Shown one piece after another: positions 34,376 through 46,401 of a stretch of 64,000 nucleotides of DNA (position 1 is its first letter; each line of letters opens with the position of its first letter). Location of the stretch: assembly GCF_021018895.1 (NCBI RefSeq), contig NC_079387.1, positions 8,274,083-8,338,082 of the forward strand. The letters are read 5' to 3'. A program made the translations under genes and the position numbers. This DNA is from Seriola aureovittata. Its lineage: Eukaryota; Chordata; Actinopteri; Carangiformes; Carangidae. Below the pieces are notes generated by a model. The model ran no database searches. It worked only from the letters and a program-made list of their open reading frames with translations, and was not told the origin of the DNA.

Positions 34376-35839
34376 GAACAAGGCCTGTTGGTTTTGTCTT
34401 GTTTCTTCTACAGGAGTCCTTGTAAGATGGTGGTGCTGATACCGGAGCCGCCCAGTTAAGTGTTACCTGATGTCAGGTGAGATAGAAGTCATTCAGTATA
34501 TTGCATGTACAACTTCATGTGTTACATGAACTCTGTAGCTCTTAGTTTATTCACCATCTTACACTCGATGTCCTTACTGTGTCAGCTCACACTGAGATGT
34601 GTCCATTGGTTCTTTTGAACAGAGTGGAAATAGTTTTTTTTTTTTTTTTTACTCTGCAGTAGGTGATGTAACAACATAGCCCCTGTCTTGTTTGTTTTTA
34701 CTGCTAGAAGAAGAAGAAGAAGAAGAAGAAGAAGAAGAAGAAGCATGACTATTTGAGATCAACAACCAAAGTCTACAGTCCTTGGCTTGTGTGAAACGTA
34801 TGTATGTATCTTTGACTTGTGTGTGTGCTGTATTTGAGCTGTCTAGCAGTAGAAGTGACATGGATGAGAGGCAGTAAAGGTGCACACTGTGAAATGTCCA
34901 GTTCAGTGTATGTAGTGGCACCATTGGTTTGCTGATGTTTGTTTGTTTGTTTGTTTGTTTTGTTGTGGTGTGGTAGGTCCAGCTGCTCATCAACTGTGAG
35001 ATGGGGGAAGAGAAGTTTTGATGTATGAATACAGAGGGTCCAATTGGAGATGTCTTACCTCGAAGGACTATTTGGTGAGAAGCGTCTCACACACTTACAC
35101 GTGCATCATGTAGTATGAAGTGTGTGAGGGAACCAAAGATGTGAGCATGTTTGTGGTGTGATCTTTATGTGTCTGTGAGATAACGGAAGAGGAATCATTG
35201 TATTGAACATTGACAGTGGATGTAACAAGTGCTTGAATCTCATTTGGCTTGTGGTGTGGATGGAGTGATGCTGTTTGTTCAGGGCTCATACAGAGTTCAG
35301 GAGGCAGATAACTGATACGCAAGACTAAAGTCATGCTCCGAGAGGATTGTAGCTGTGGTGTCAAGGTGTTTGTGTTATTTTGTTCAGGTCATCTATATCA
35401 CCCCCCCCCCCCCCCCCCCCCATATGTAAGTGACTTACTTTGTACTTTTATGTGAGAAAATTTTGACAGTTTCCTTCTACTGTAGTATAATGGAGATGTT
35501 GCTTAAAAGTTCACGGTGTCTGCTGTCATTGTACAGAATGTGTAGTGGGTGAATGTAGTTCCAGAGGTAAAGTGACTTTTTCAGCTTTGTGCAAATTATC
35601 AAGTGTTTACATACTTTCTCTGTTGCAAGAGGTTGACTTTGTTTGTATCGATGCAGGAGGATCCAATTAGGAGCGTCAACGAGGCGCAGCCCTGGGTGCT
35701 GTGTGCAATTAGGAGTGTCACAGAGGCACCGCCCAGTGAGGAGATGCGATTGGCCGTTCACAGGTGTGAGCAATCAGCAGTGTGCTACTTGAGCAGCAGT
35801 GCCGGTGTGTCAGTCCTTGTGTGAAGACTGACGTGTGCT
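34111..35839. other. Spacer with simple repeats, no gene seen
   Basis: Contains a G-run at about 34229-34250, TA repeats at 34340-34360, a GAA run at 34708-34742, GTTT repeats at about 34938-34960 and a C-run at 35402-35420. No supportable coding exon. Several poly-purine and poly-pyrimidine runs are long enough to be error-prone in assembly. Confidence 0.6.
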
Positions 35840-37285
35840 GTGTGTTTCATGGCTCACAGCAAACACTGAGGACCTGCTAGCTAACTCCTTTCTGTGGTAA
35901 GTGTTTTACCCTCATTGTCTCTGCCGTGTGTTTCATCGCTCACAGCAAACACCGAGGCCCTGCTAACTTCTTTCTCTGCTTCCTTCCTCACAGCAAAAAC
36001 CGAAGGCACGGGTGAAGATGTGCAGGTCCACCGAGCTTCTTTTTCCGGTAAGTCTTTTACCCTCATTGTCTCTGCCGTGTGTTTCATGGCTCACAGCAAA
36101 CACCGAGGCCCTGCTAACCTCATTGTCTCTGCTTCCTTTCTCACAGCAAAAACCGAAGACACGGGTGAAGGCTAACTTCTTTCTCCGGTAAGTCTTTTAC
36201 CCTCATTGTCTGTACTGTGTGTTTCATTGCTCACAGCAAACACCGAGGCCCTGCTAACTTCTTTCTCTGCTTCCTTCCTCACAGCAAACGATGGCTTGGA
36301 CAGCAAAAACTGAAGGCATGGGTGAAGACCTGCCCTGCTCCTTTCCTGTAAGTGTTTCTAACATTTGTTCACTCTGTCTACAGCAGGCGGCAGCCATTGC
36401 ACTCATTGTCTCTGCCGTGTGTTTCATGCTCACAGCAAACACTGAGGCCCTGCTAACTTCTTTCTCTGCTTCCTTCCTCACAGCAAAAACTGAAGACATG
36501 GCTGAAGGCTAACTTCTTTCTCCGGTAAGTCTTTTACCCTCATTGCTCACAGCAAACACTGAGGACCTGCCCTGCTCCTTTCCTGTAAGTGATTCTAACA
36601 TTTGTTCACTCTGTCTACAGCAGGCGGCAGCCATTGCACTCATTGTCTCTGCCGTGTGCTTCATTGCTCACAGCTGTGTAGGATGAAGCAAAGACTGAAG
36701 GGTGCTCTCTGCAAACACTCTGGTAAGTCACTTCACATGTCGGCAAATACAACTGCTTTTATTTATGTATTGTTTGCAGGTGTGTTAAACCCAAATCATC
36801 TAATTACTATTTTTTTTTTTATTTTATTTTTAGGAGCTGTGGTGTCACCAACAATGAAAGGTAAGTGTTGAAAAGCTGTAGGTAACACTATCACAAGCAT
36901 TTACCTTCTGCCTTTTCCTCCACCAGCACCAAGAGCCCCTTGCTGATGACACCAAGCCCATTCCTGCTCAAACCATGGGGGAAAGAGAAGAAGGAACCAA
37001 CCAACTGCTAATTGTGGTATGGAGATGTGTTACTAAGTCAAAAACAGCAACACTGCTAGATGCAACAACAGAGTATCTGACATCTACTTAAACGTAAGAC
37101 TTTGGTTGCTGATTCCTAAGTATATCTTATGGGCAAAAGATATACTTAGGAATCAGCAACCAAAGTCTTATGTTTAAGTAGATGTCAGATACTCTGTTGT
37201 TGCATCTAGCAGTGTTGCTGTTTTTGACTTAGTATATTTAATAAAAATGTTTTCTTCAATAAAGTTCTTTTTTTTTTTATATATA
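35840..37285 (+). ncRNA. Candidate spliced hairpin-RNA transcript with tandem micro-exons
   Basis: Homologous exon-like blocks, each preceded by a pyrimidine tract plus CAG and followed by GTAAGT, lie at 35994-36047, 36147-36187, 36285-36347 and 36484-36524 (54, 41, 63 and 41 nt). They are separated by similar intron-like sequence containing CTCATTGTCTCTGCCGTGTG. Then come blocks 36674-36722 and 36834-36860, also with GTAAGT donors, and a terminal block from 36927. The terminal block contains a 98-bp inverted repeat and then AATAAA at 37240-37245 and 37258-37263. I see no consistent reading frame; TGA and TAA recur inside the blocks. Expression, start site and splicing are inferred only. It could also be an inert tandem duplication of an old exon. 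Confidence 0.4.
37031..37234 (+). repeat. 98-bp near-perfect inverted repeat (hairpin), 8-nt loop
   Basis: The left arm 37031-37128 pairs with the right arm 37137-37234 around the loop ATGGGCAA. Only one position differs (AACGTAAG on the left against CTTATGTT on the right), and in plus-strand RNA that would be a G.U wobble. Pairing stops exactly at a T/T mismatch outside the arms. The plus-strand transcript would fold into a ~98-bp duplex just upstream of two AATAAA signals. I recognise no transposon ends in it. Confidence 0.95.
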
Positions 37286-37303
37286 TTTATTATAATATAC
37301 AAT

Positions 37304-37575
37304 GAGACAGAGACAGAGACAGAGACAGAGACAGAGACAGAGACAGAGACAGAGACAGAGACAGAGACAGAGACAGAGACAGAGACAGAGACAGAGACAG
37401 AGACAGAGACAGAGACAGAGACAGAGACAGAGACAGAGACAGAGACAGAGACAGAGACAGAGACAGAGACAGAGACAGAGACAGAGACAGAGACAGAGAC
37501 AGAGACAGAGACAGAGACAGAGACAGAGACAGAGACAGAGACAGAGACAGAGACAGAGACAGAGACAGAGACAGA
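37304..37575. repeat. (GAGACA)n hexanucleotide repeat, ~45 perfect units
   Basis: 272 bp of uninterrupted GAGACA. No frame on either strand contains a stop (Glu-Thr, Arg-Gln and Asp-Arg on plus; Cys-Leu and Ser-Leu on minus), so long open frames here are artefacts. The lack of interruptions contrasts with the heterogeneous GACA arrays at 22.5-31.8 kb and suggests recent expansion or assembly idealisation. Confidence 0.98.
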
Positions 37576-39115
37576 CTAGTTCTTTCACCGCCACTCACTG
37601 AAAACACAAAGTAAGAGGTCATGTAAATAAAACACAACATACATTAAATATTTTATTAACACTTATATATGTATATATGTAAAGTTTACTCACCACAGGC
37701 TCAACCATCATATATACACACACCCTCTGGTGCAGACCCAGATTTCACCTTAATCAATCCACAGCAAGGAAAAAAAAAGATGAATATGAAACACCCTTTT
37801 TGACAGATATTAATTAAATCATCTGCCACATGAATTTATTTATTTCACTAATAACTGGGAACAGCAAAACCAGACAAATTTATCTTTAAGTGTGAAAGTC
37901 CAACACATAAATCTCTTCTACACTGTCCAAACCCTGACAAGATTGTCACAATTACGAGGGACTAATAAACCAAACAGGGAACCAATGACAGTAGGCGAGC
38001 AGTGGAGCAATACCATCGTACGACTCCACCGCAGCAACATTTCATACACGCTAAAGACAGCAGAGGGAGGCCTGTCTGATACCCGAACCGACCCAGAATA
38101 AATAAACACATCTAACCTTTTGTAGCTCAGTGATTGATGAAAATGATCTCATTTTAATGCCTACCCATGTTCCTACACCATGTAGAAGGGTACTCTGCGT
38201 CCAAGTCAGCGGCCGACAATAAGTCATTTGTAACCTTAACACTACTACGGTGAGCTCTAAAATGTCAAACAAACTGAATGGAAAACCCACAAAAACGGTT
38301 TGAAATATCAGTCCTAACATTACTATTATAGCAGTATTTTCAAACTTTACACAACAATATATCTAAATCATAACTCAATGATTGCAACCTAGGAGGTCAT
38401 GATGTAACATTTGGATCAGTGTTTGTTTGTCTTTTTACAGAGACGGGAACATATCCAAAAATAAATACAAGTGCTTTACATAGAAAATAGCTGTTTGCTG
38501 CTGTGTTAAGTTTCAAATCTGGTGTAAAGCCACTTTACTACATATACCTCCATCCGGGCGACAGCAGCTGACCGACGACACCTGGAAAACACAACAACAA
38601 AGACACAAAACTCAGCACTAGAGTCGTGCTTTAAAACATTAAGACGTACCAACTTATTATTTGCAGTATTAATGTGACTTGAATAAACCGGAACCACAAT
38701 CTGCTATACCACCACATACATTTATTTGCGAGGGAGTTTTGCTACAAGGACACAATGTCGGTCTCACTGAAGGAGTGAATCCGCTCAAACATGAACAAAC
38801 GAGCCAAAAAAATACAAAATTAATTCACCCACGTGGAGCTACGCTGCAACATAAGGAAGCCTAAAGTATAGAGTTAGAAATAAAACAAGCTCATTCATCA
38901 TATGAGCTGATTCCTCTTAGCTAAAGCGTAAGCCTCGCTACACTAAACCTTTTTCACGCCATCTAAAAGCAAAACATTAGATGACTTTCTACCACTTACC
39001 AAATTAGAGATACCACATGTGTATTTCTACTAATGTCACACACTGACTGCAGTTGTGGACATTAAATCTCAACCACATGAGCTCCAAACTACAATCTGCA
39101 GAGGAAAGGACTCAC
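37576..39115. other. No gene seen
   Basis: AT-rich unique-looking sequence without a supportable exon. It would correspond to sequence downstream of the last abcc4-like exon remnant on the minus strand. The remaining 3' coding part of an ABCC4 gene is not found here. Confidence 0.6.
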
Positions 39116-40174
<1,059 letters not shown>

Positions 40175-40269
40175 CTGACACACCAGAACAAACAACATCA
40201 GCTTCCCTTTAAACATCACATGAAACACCTCTGACCTTTTCTTTGGGTCCAAACGTGGCTTGCAGAACA

Positions 40270-41390
40270 CAGAGGAAAGACTGAAAAGCTTTGAAAAAGA
40301 GCTGCTCTTTGTCTCTGACAGAGTGGCTTCAGGGGTTAGAGGGCTACTATATAGACTCAGAAGTTGAGACTTCAAAACCTGGTTTGATCTTACTACTTTT
40401 TGGGGACCAACACACAGAGGAAAGACCAAAAAACTTTAAGACAGATCTTGACTTTGTCTCAAACCAAGTGGCTTCAGGGATTAAAGGGCTAACTGTACAG
40501 ACTGAGAGGTTGAGAGTTTAAATCTGGTTTCATCTTACTACTTTTCTGGACGAACACACAGAGGAAAGACTGAAAAGCTTTGAAAATGAGCTGCTCTTTG
40601 TCTCTGACAGAGTGGCTAGAGGGGTTAGAATCAGAAGTTGAGAGTTCAAACTTGGTTTGATCTTCCGACTTTTCTGGCCTTACTTTACTATGACGCCTTT
40701 ATACCTAAATATACTATGACCTTTTTGGATGTTTTTATGCCTCACTATAACATTTTGTTTTTTCACCTTAAGACCTTACTATACTATTTGATCTTTATAC
40801 CTTACTATACTATGACTTCTTCATGTTTTTATGCCTTATTATACTGTCATTTTTTCACTTTTAAGGCCTTACTATACTATGACGTCTCCATACCTTACTA
40901 TACTATAACTTTTTGGATGTTTTTATGTCTTATTAAACTATGTTGTTTTTTCGCTTTTTTTTTGTCATAGTATACTATGTTGTTTTTTTCACTTCACCCA
41001 AAACCGCTCACTCTGTAGAGTAGCCCTCTGACTCCTGAAGCCGCTCGGTCAGAGATACATACAGTATCTTTTTCCCAAAAAGTAGTAAGATCAAACCAGA
41101 TACAAACCCACAACCTCTGAGTCTGTAGAGTAGCCGTCTGACTCCTGAAGCCACTCTGCCAGAGATGAAGAGCACATCTTTCTCAAACCTTTTCAGTCTT
41201 TCCTCTGTGTGTTGGTCCCAAAAAGTAGTAAGATCAAACCATATTTTAACTCTCAACCCCTGAGTCTCTAACTGAGTAGCTTAAGGGGTTAGAGGGCTAC
41301 TCTACAGACTGAGAGATTGAGAGTTCAAATATGGTTTGATCTTACTTCTTTTCTGGGACCAACACACTCTCTGTCTCTCTCTCCTGGTAT
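40270..41390. repeat. Cluster of tRNA-like repeat units, both orientations
   Basis: About six imperfect copies of a ~140-bp unit. Plus copies lie near 40270-40400, 40430-40550, 40560-40680 and 41265-41370; minus copies near 41010-41110 and 41115-41240. Each contains AGTGGCTTCAGGGGTTAGAG (A-box-like), GAGGTTGAGAGTTCAAA (B-box-like), TTTGATCTTACTACTTTT and CCAACACACAGAGGAAAGAC. This fits a degenerate tRNA-derived SINE or satellite. None folds obviously into a functional tRNA. Related single copies lie near 17960-18050 and 34020-34100. Confidence 0.6.
40680..40985 (-). repeat. Diverged minisatellite (CCTTACTATACTATGAC-type), copy C
   Basis: Five or six imperfect ~55-bp units with the core CCTTACTATACTATGAC and TTTTTATGCCTTA or TTTTTCACTTTTAAGG. 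It is the reverse-complement counterpart of 20880-21125 but longer. Confidence 0.75.
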
Positions 41391-41469
41391 AAGAGTGAAA
41401 GCCACAGGATTAAAAAGTGAGCATTTTGTGTAAGAATAAAACATGTGAAGATAAAAGAAACCCTCTCAC

Positions 41470-41533
41470 CGCTCTGCAGACGGTCACAGTCCTCACGCAG
41501 TTGAGTGTGATATTGAGAAACAGCCGTCTCCGC
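41470..41533 (-). other. Unrecognised 64-nt exon-like block, copy C
   Basis: Inverted counterpart of 20551-20614, with an AG acceptor and GTGAGA donor preserved and the frame open. The only coding difference noticed is Arg to Cys in LREDRDR. Conservation of both splice sites in two copies suggests a real ancestral exon, of unknown gene. Confidence 0.5.
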
Positions 41534-41604
41534 CTGTAAGAAGAAATAAACCAAATGTAAGTGTTTTGACGTGGTAGAAAATGTTTGAGCTGCAGTGATA
41601 TATG

Positions 41605-41937
41605 TTCATTTTTTTCATTTTCTACTGCTTATCCTTGCGGGCGAGAGGCGGGGTACACCCTGGACAGGTCGCCAGTCCATCGCAGAGCAAACACAGAGAA
41701 AGACAATCATTCAAACTCACAGCCACACCTATGGTCAATTTAGAGTATCCAATTAGCCTAGTCCCCATTTAAATGTCTTTGGACTGTGGGAGGAAGCCGG
41801 AGCACCCGGAGAGAACCCACACTGGCACAGGGAGAACATGCAAACTCCACACAAAGAGATCGCACGGCCGAGCCAGGACTGGAACCCGGAACCTTCTCGC
41901 TGAGAGGCGACAGGGCTAACCACTGCACCAACGAAAA
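41605..41937 (-). mobile_element. tRNA-headed SINE with L2-like tail, minus strand
   Basis: Read on the minus strand it starts near 41937 with a GTTGGTGCAGTGGTTAGCCC-type A box and GGGTTCCAGTCC-type B box. The widespread fish SINE body follows (TGTGTGGAGTTTGCATGTTC, CCGGCTTCCTCCCACAGTCC), then an L2-like tail ending near ACTGGCGACCTGTCCAGGG and AAGCAGTAGAAAATG. It is absent from copy A. Confidence 0.8.
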
Positions 41938-42520
41938 ACTGACTGAGTTCCTGGAAGTGATTGAGGTCATTGGTGGTGATAAGATAACAAGATACAGAAA
42001 AGCCCAGAGAGGAATAAGTGAATATTTGGAATGTTAAGATACATGAATAACAGAAAGAAAAAAGAAGTAATGGATAAATGAAGCAAAGACCATGTAATCC
42101 TCCTCATGCCACTGCAACAAACTACTGCACAAGCAAAGATACACACTGTTTTCTGCAAAGCCTTATCTCTTAACTGTCAGAAAATATAATATGTTTTGTC
42201 AATGTCATTTATATAAGTCTGTCTTCTGTCCAGGCTGCTGAATGAACAGAGAAGTGCTTTCTGACTAAAGCACCACAGGCTGTCTTCCCCTCTTTGTTTT
42301 GATTTTTCTTTGCCTTTTCCTACATTTCCTATCAATGATATCACCAGTTCAGATGTTTGAAAGTCAACAGAGAAATTAAATTTCAATTAATATGACTTCC
42401 GGTTCGGGTCTAGAGGGGATGGCAGCTTAGCGAGAGAGCTCTCGACAAGAGTTAATAAAACTGCCCCAAAGTGAATTAACTATCTAGCGAATTGTACGAA
42501 AAGAAAGGAAAGGGGCACAG

Positions 42521-43565
42521 ATGGCGTCCAAAAAGAACAGGAAAGGAAAAAAAGTCATTTATCGAACGAGTTGGAGACGACGAGATGCAGCTAACAGAAG
42601 AAGCTAACGTTAGCTCTCCCGGGGCTAGCCGGGGTGCTTCCCCCGCTCCTAGCTACGACGGCGCTGATACAGAAGAGGAGGAGGAGGAACCGGTGAACTT
42701 GATGAAGATCCTGAAAGTGCTAAGAGGCGTTGGGAATGAGGTGAAAGAATTCCGAAAGGACATGAAAATACAACTACAAGACATCAGAGGTGAGCTGGAC
42801 AAAACAAACACAAGGCTTAACGAAGTGGAAGCCGGGATCGCTGGGCATGAAGATAAGCTCCAAAGCATAGACGAGATACTAGCCGAGATGATAACAACAC
42901 AGGAAAAACTTCAACTGAAATTGACAGCGATGGAGGCCTACTCGAGGAGGGAGACACTCAGACTATACGGGGTTCCGGAGGGAGCGGAGTCGGGATCACA
43001 GTCTATGATCCAGTTTGTGGAGAAGCTACTCCGGGAGAATTTAAACATCCCCCCGTCAACGGCACTACAGATCCAGAGGGCGCATAGAGCGTTATCCCCC
43101 CCCCAGCCCAGATCGATCCTGGTAAAGTTTCTGTGCTTCACTGTAAAAGAAGAAGAAGTGCTCAGATTGGCCTGGCAGAAGAAAGGTTTCACATGGAACA
43201 ACAACAACAACAAGATAAACGTCGACCACGACTACCCTCCGGAGATCATGGCCATGAGGAAGGAGTATGCTGAGGCGCGGAGGATCCTAAAAGAGAAGAA
43301 CCTGCGGTTCCGAACCCTCTACCCTGCCCGCCTGAAAGTGTTTTTTGAGGAAGGAGTGAAAATCTACAACTCGGTGGAGGAGGCGACGGCAGACCTGGCG
43401 AGTCGGGGGCTCCCGGTGAGAGTGATTAAACCACCGGCAACCCCCAGAGAGAAACTACAGAGATGGTCTTCGTGGCGGGGGACGTGGGACCGGCGCCCGC
43501 GGCGGAACAGGGGAGCTGAAGGATACAAGGAGAGACTGCAAGTATACAGAAGGGAAGAGAACTAA
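42521..43565 (+). pseudogene. L1 ORF1 (ORF1p), likely one-base frameshift near start
   Basis: From residue about 10 on, the frame is open and encodes an L1 ORF1p: a coiled coil (GELDKTNTRLNEVEAGIAGH), an RRM-like core (SRRETLRLYGVPEG, RAHRALSPPQPRSILVKFL) and a basic C-terminal domain ending in QVYRREEN. The natural start appears to be ATGGCGTCC at 42521 (MASKKNRKGKK). An A-run at about 42548 puts that ATG one base out of frame with the rest. An upstream in-frame opening from 42492 exists but lacks the expected N-terminus. ORF1p normally coats L1 RNA as a trimer. Confidence 0.85.
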
Positions 43566-43914
43566 TATCAAGATATGTTTGGGATTTGGACGATATGATA
43601 AAAATTTAAGTAATGTCGAGCCAATACGGGTGAGGATTCTCCTTTCTGAGGGCGTCATCACAACGGAAGGCCCCCTATCTCAGGGAGCAAGTAGGGGTAT
43701 TCCTTCAAAGACTAAGGGAAGCAGTGGAAGTGATTCACTGCTGGAAGTTTGGTTAGGAGCCTTTTTGCTTCAGTTACACACCATACACTTCTGTTCGTTC
43801 TGCACTTATTCCGTTCGTTGTTGTTTTCTGCCTTTGCTTTTGTTTTGTTTTTCTTTGGGAGGGGGCTGGCCTGCTGCTGTGAGGGAATGCTTTGCTGTCA
43901 GCTAATACAAATAC

Positions 43915-45458
43915 ATGCAAATTGATCCAGTGAAAATTATTTCCTTTAACGTAAATGGGGTTCTGAATATGATCAAGATGAATATGATTTTATCTAAATT
44001 AAAGAAAGAAAGAAAGAGCCCAGATTGCCCTACTTCAGGAGACACACATGAACCAAACAGATCATTTGAGGTTAAAGAGAAAGGGTTTTAAATATGTATT
44101 TTCTTCATCTGTCAAATCCAAACATAAGAGGGGAGTGGCAATACTTATTTCTGGTACACTTAACTATGAACATATCTCAGAAATCAGCGATGAGGAAGGC
44201 AGATTTGTCAGGGTAATAGGAAAGATAGAGGGCTCTGAAATTACAATACTAAATGTGTACGCTCCACCTGGGAGTGACTGGGTATTTTATAGGAATATTT
44301 TTGATTTAATGGTGGACTCTCAGGGCACGGTTGTCCGTGGGGGGGACTTTAATTTTAGACTGGATCCCAAACTAGACTCATCCAACCCGACGAATCATAC
44401 AAATCCACTTATAAGGAAAATCAACTCCTATATAGTAGAAATGGGGATTATGGATGTGTGGAGAGATCTGTACCCGTCTGCCAAAGATTACACTCACTAC
44501 TCTGGTTCATTCAAAGTCTATGCTAGGCTGGATTATTTTTTTATGTTCAAGGTGGATAGGTTCAAGATTAAAGATTGCGATATACTAACGAGGGATCTAT
44601 CGGATCATAGTCCTATTTCTATATCTCTGCAGGTGGCTAGGAAAAAACGAAACACCCTCTGGAAATTCAATTCATACATATTCAATGACCCTGCCATAAT
44701 TTGTAATATAAAGGAAGAAATAAAAGGATTTTTAGAAATCAATGACACGGGTGAGATATCAGCAATTATTATTTTACCACATTCTGAAAAGGGCTATGAC
44801 CATGATCCCTTCTAAATCAATCTCAAAGCTATACATAGCTCTCTCCAACGCCAACAATAATAACACTCAGTACATTAAAGATAAATGGGAAGTGGAATCT
44901 GGGATTGAGATTTCTGAGGAGGCTTGGGATAATATCTGGTCCTTCCAGTGGACAACAACCACTTCTATGGACTGGAGAGAACATTGCTGGAAGAATATTA
45001 TTAGATTTTTCAGAACACCATATCAGGAGATGTACAAAGGGACAGCTATGCCGTGCTGGAGGCAATGTGGCTCGGCTGCTGCAAACCACTACCATATCTT
45101 CTGGGATTGCCCCAAGTTAAAAGCTTTCTGGAGGGATATCAGGGTTTCTTTAAGCAAAATCTTTACCAATCAAATACCTCTGAGTTTTGATGTCCTGTAC
45201 CTGAGTTATGTCCCCTCTTTTCAATGTAAGAGAGAGATAAAACTGCTGCAAATTCTTTTGATGGCAAGTAAGAAATCAGTTACGAGAAGATGGTTAAGCC
45301 CGGTTCCGCCTACTCTAGATGACTGGATTGGAATTATTCTGGAGATATATAGGATGGAAAAACTGACCTATCAACTAAGACTTCAAAAGGACAAATTTTA
45401 CCAAATCTGGAACAACTGGATTTCATTCATTGCCCCCACGAGAGCAGACTTTATATGA
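43915..45458 (+). pseudogene. L1 ORF2 remnant: endonuclease and C-terminus, no RT
   Basis: Starts MQIDPVKIISFNVNGVLN, the endonuclease start. A frameshift in a GAAA run (about 44005-44020) moves the frame into ALLQETHMNQTDH, and the endonuclease then reads on (GVAILIS, LNVYAPPGSDW, GGDFNFRLDP, LSDHSPIS) to about 44700. The reverse transcriptase core is absent. From about 44800 the C-terminal part is open (YIKDKWEVESG, WREHCWKNIIRFFRTPYQEM, a CWRQCGSAAANHYHIFWDC zinc-finger-like motif). The junction lies around 44730-44800. Not mobile by itself. Confidence 0.88.
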
Positions 45459-46104
45459 TCTCACTGGTAATATTGCTTTGTAATTTACTCATTTAATTTA
45501 TGACTTGTTTTCGAGGATTATTTCTATGACAGCGGCGGCAGGCCCCCCCCCCCCCCCATGGGTTCTGTACATAGTTAACTGATCTACCTTTTACTAAGAT
45601 GTATCAGAATTTTTCCTAAGCGATCTAATCTGGGCAACCTGGAATGGCATTTACTGCCGCTGTATTGTTGATACCATGTAGATGTACTCTCTGTCCATTC
45701 CAAATAAAGACATAATTAAAAAAAAAAAAAAATTTCAATTAATACTACTACTACTACTTCCTTCTGATTTCCTTTGACATGACTTGGAAGTTAATGGCAG
45801 AGCTACACAAAGACATTAAATGTTACTTATTTTCATAGTTGTTTCGTGATATTTCATTGAATTGAACTTACCCAAATGTTTGTAGCATGTGCTCCCATCC
45901 GAGCTCCGTCCAAGCCAAGCCAAGCCAAGGTGAAAGGTCCGACTGTCAAACAGGTGGTAGTTGAATCCAATTTGATTTATAGAAGGGGGAACCCGGATTG
46001 TACTAAGTGGGGTAGAAAACAGAGGGGTGTTTGGTTGTATGTTGAAATCGCAGCTTATTACTTTTCCGGACCAACACACGCTTTGAGAAAGACGTAGTAT
46101 TTCT

Positions 46105-46290
46105 GTCTGGCTTGGTAGCTCAATGGGTTAAACACCCACACAGGTACAAGCCCAGGTCAGTCCATGACTTTTCAAGTCCAACACTCAAAGTGTAATGTCA
46201 AAAGCAACTTTCAATGCGAGCGGGGTTGGTGGCGTGGTGGAATTGTTTGTGGCAATAAGGTAGAAAATGTCCGGTTTGAATCCAGTCATT
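46105..46290 (+). repeat. Degenerate tRNA-like segments
   Basis: Two stretches look tRNA-derived: GGTAGCTCAATGGGTTAAAC (46122) with CAGGTACAAGCCC, and GGTGGCGTGGTGGAATTG (46228) with CCGGTTTGAATCC (46271). Neither has a convincing cloverleaf, so I call them SINE-like debris. Confidence 0.4.
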
Positions 46291-46401
46291 GGCAGTTTTG
46301 ACAGCAGCACAGCGATGGGAAAGGAGGGCGGCCTTGTCCCCCTCCAAATTTCTGGAGAATCACAAGTGGGGGGGGGGGTATGAAACCGAACATAAGATTC
46401 T

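Larger units (their letters stand above)
42393..45730 (+). mobile_element. L1 retrotransposon, full ends, RT region deleted
   Basis: The 5' end is TGACTTCCGGTTCGGG and the 3' end an A-tail at about 45719-45730. It is flanked by a 15-bp target duplication AAATTTCAATTAATA at 42378-42392 and 45731-45745. About 3.3 kb is present where a full element would be about 5-6 kb. ORF1 and the endonuclease part of ORF2 are present, the reverse transcriptase core is missing, and the ORF2 C-terminus resumes. A C-run near 45542 and the polyadenylation-type tail follow ORF2. Confidence 0.93.

Noticed and set aside
37031..37234. Calling the hairpin a microRNA gene
   Set aside because: The 98-bp uninterrupted arms are too long and too perfectly paired for a typical vertebrate pre-miRNA, and no known seed was recognised.
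37247..37640. Open frames encoding Glu-Thr, Arg-Gln, Cys-Leu or Ser-Leu dipeptide repeats
   Set aside because: These are six-frame translations of the perfect GAGACA repeat, with no gene context.
46105..46290. Candidate functional tRNA genes
   Set aside because: A- and B-box-like words are present, but no convincing acceptor stem or cloverleaf; better read as SINE debris.
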